Below, one piece after another: positions 62,429 to 64,000 of a stretch of DNA of 64,000 nt (position 1 is its first letter; each line of letters starts with the position of its first letter). The position numbers and the translations under genes were made by a program. The notes below the pieces were generated by a model. It did not search any database. It saw only the letters and a program-made list of their open reading frames with translations, and was not told the origin of the DNA. The stretch is from Serratia proteamaculans (GTDB lineage Bacteria; Pseudomonadota; Gammaproteobacteria; Enterobacterales; Enterobacteriaceae): the NCBI RefSeq assembly GCF_008830365.1, contig NZ_WBKI01000001.1, forward strand, positions 1,488,001-1,552,000. The letters run 5' to 3'.

Positions 62429-64000
62429 TTACTCTCTCATCGCTTGCCGCTCCAGGTGCCGCAGGTCAAGCGACAGGAAGTGGTGTACCACCGGTTTCTC
62501 CGGGCCGATATGGAACTGCAGCGCCTCCTGCTGCAAGTCGGCATCGGCATGAGAAACCCGCTGGTGCTGGCGCAGGTGTTCGGCCCAGGACTCCACCATA
62601 AACCACTCCATCACGCACTGCGGATCGGCGGTATGTTCGGTCAGCCCCCAGGCGTAGGCACCGTCACGCCGGCGTACCCGCGAAAGCCGTTGCAGGGTGC
62701 GCAGAAACTGCGGGCGATCCTCCGGTCGCACCCGGTACTCCACCTGGATCATCACCGGCCCGCGATCGTTTTCAACCGGGGTATTGAGCAAGGGCTCCGG
62801 CCAGTGGTTGGACGGCTGCAGATCGGCCTCGCCCTCCGGCAGGCGAATACGGTGAAACACCAGCGAAATCACCAATAAACCCACACCACCCGCCAATAGC
62901 GTGGCGGCCACACCAATCTCTTGGGCAATCAAGCCCCACAATAGGCTCCCGGCAGCCATCGCGCCATTAAACACCATCAGATAAATCGCCAGCCCGCGTC
63001 CACGCACCCAGTTTGGCAACACGCCCTGTGCTGCGCCGTTCAGGGAGGTAAGCGCAATAATCCAACCGCCACCCAGTGCCAGCAGCAGCAAGATCGCCAG
63101 CCACTGTGGCGGCGCCAACGACAGCAACGCCATTACCACTGCGGTGATCACCGCGGCCAACAGCACCAGACCATCGGCGTTCAACCGTTGACGCAGCCGG
63201 GGTAATAACACCGCACCGCCTATCGCGCCGGCCCCCACCGCCCCCAGCAGGATGCCGTAGAAACCGGCGGTACCGCCCAGCATCTGCCGGGCAACGAGGG
63301 GCAACAACGCCCAGACCGAACTGGAGAACACAAAGAACACCGCCGCTCGCAATAGCACCACGTGCAGCTCACGGCTGGCACGGGCATAGCGAATACCGGC
63401 ACGGAAAGCGCCAAAGAAATGTTCGGAAAGTCCGTTGTCCTCCACCTTCGGCCTGCGCCACCACAGCAGGGCGGCAACCACGAACACATAACTCAGTACA
63501 TCGGCACCGTAGGCCGCACCGGCACCAAAGCTCGCCAACAGCAGCCCCCCGGCCGCCGGGCCGATAGCACGGGCGATATTGATCCCCAACGAGTTTAGCG
63601 CTACCGCATTTCTGAGATCGGCTCGCGGTACCAGTTCCGGCACGATGGATTGCCATGTCGGCCCCATCAGCGCCCCGCCGATGCCGCCGATAAAGGTCAG
63701 CGCCAGCAAATACTCAACGGTCAGCGCGCCGCTTTGCGACAGCAGTAATAAAGTGCCGCTGACGCTGGCCAGCAGGATCTGGACAAAAATAAGAAAGCGG
63801 CGGCGATCGAGAATGTCTGACAACACCCCTGCGGGGATCGCCAACAGGAACACCGGCAGTGTGGCGGCGGTCTGCATCAGTGCCACCGCCGACGGGTTAG
63901 AGGACAAATCCGTCACCAGCCAGGAACTGGCGACATCACGCATAAAGCTGCCGACGTTGCCCAGCACCGTGGCCCCCCACAACACCGCGAATACCGGGAT
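62429..64000 (-). CDS. MFS_3-type transporter with C-terminal soluble domain, N-terminus outside the window
   Basis: 523 codons open to the right edge, so the N-terminus is missing; the frame continues past a GTG at 63985 into IPVFAVLWGATVLGNVG. The first ~400 residues are an EntS/MFS_3 transporter (motif A IPAGVLSDILDRRRF, then GPTWQSIVPELVPRADLRNAVALNS). The last ~100 residues (VMIQVEYRVRPEDRPQFL onwards, with CVMEWFMVESWAEHLRQHQR) look like a small alpha/beta-barrel domain related to ABM proteins, a feature known in some MFS_3 members. It converges on the DHA2 transporter gene. Substrate unknown. Confidence 0.82.
   Translation of the reverse strand: MPVFAVLWGATVLGNVGSFMRDVASSWLVTDLSSNPSAVALMQTAATLPVFLLAIPAGVLSDILDRRRFLIFVQILLASVSGTLLLLSQSGALTVEYLLALTFIGGIGGALMGPTWQSIVPELVPRADLRNAVALNSLGINIARAIGPAAGGLLLASFGAGAAYGADVLSYVFVVAALLWWRRPKVEDNGLSEHFFGAFRAGIRYARASRELHVVLLRAAVFFVFSSSVWALLPLVARQMLGGTAGFYGILLGAVGAGAIGGAVLLPRLRQRLNADGLVLLAAVITAVVMALLSLAPPQWLAILLLLALGGGWIIALTSLNGAAQGVLPNWVRGRGLAIYLMVFNGAMAAGSLLWGLIAQEIGVAATLLAGGVGLLVISLVFHRIRLPEGEADLQPSNHWPEPLLNTPVENDRGPVMIQVEYRVRPEDRPQFLRTLQRLSRVRRRDGAYAWGLTEHTADPQCVMEWFMVESWAEHLRQHQRVSHADADLQQEALQFHIGPEKPVVHHFLSLDLRHLERQAMRE

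Overview
The window looks like chromosome of an enterobacterium close to Serratia. It is GC-rich, and its genes read as close relatives of E. coli/Klebsiella genes: opgB, amn, nac, agp, citCDEFXGT, dpiA, lacZ, alkB and katG. It also has a TPP-riboswitch-controlled tenA-thiZXY operon and two tRNA-Asn genes. The genus is inferred from gene content and order, not from a marker gene.

Layout. 1-5.4 kb: a GlxA-type regulator cut by the left edge, a flavin-dependent (LLM) monooxygenase, and the thiamine-pyrimidine salvage operon behind a TPP riboswitch. 5.4-12.5 kb: a binding-protein-fold gene with no signal peptide, opgB, amn, a yneE-type bestrophin, the last codons of a lost RND outer-membrane factor, and nac. 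12.8-20.9 kb: tRNA-Asn followed by an accessory island holding a dTMP-kinase-like gene, arsC-arsB-arsR/arsH, LysR/EamA, LysR/tautomerase, and a truncated monooxygenase plus a possible receptor scrap at the right end. A 23-nt exact copy of the 3' half of the tRNA-Asn terminator marks that right end; no integrase is present. 20.9-28.6 kb: small regulator/enzyme units (XRE-cupin with GNAT and DMT; nitroreductase; LysR with an FMN reductase) and a three-gene LPS-core-like cluster. 28.8-36.1 kb: a six-gene operon with a dipeptide-type ABC importer, a luciferase-like monooxygenase and an AhpD-fold protein. 36.3-42 kb: a small Cys-rich secreted protein, AlaX, LysR, alkB, rarD-type transporter, phosphopantetheinyl transferase and agp. 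42-53 kb: the whole citrate-fermentation operon with divergent dpiA but no dpiB kinase, then a solitary lacZ. 53.1-57.2 kb: a second tRNA-Asn identical to the first, then an AT-richer mesX-mesD pair (folate-independent methionine synthase and its DUF1852 partner), a quinone reductase and a LysR gene. 57.3-64 kb: katG with a candidate OxyR site, a LysR/MFS divergent pair, and an MFS gene cut by the right edge.

How the genes work together. tenA-thiZXY imports and processes thiamine pyrimidine breakdown products under TPP control. citCDEFXG builds and activates citrate lyase, and citT exchanges citrate for succinate. arsR controls arsenate reduction and arsenite efflux, with arsH divergent. The two points most worth following are the mesX-mesD cassette beside a tRNA gene, and the transporter/monooxygenase/AhpD operon of unknown substrate. 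The identical tRNA-Asn genes lie in direct orientation about 40 kb apart, so everything between them could in principle be lost or duplicated by homologous recombination.
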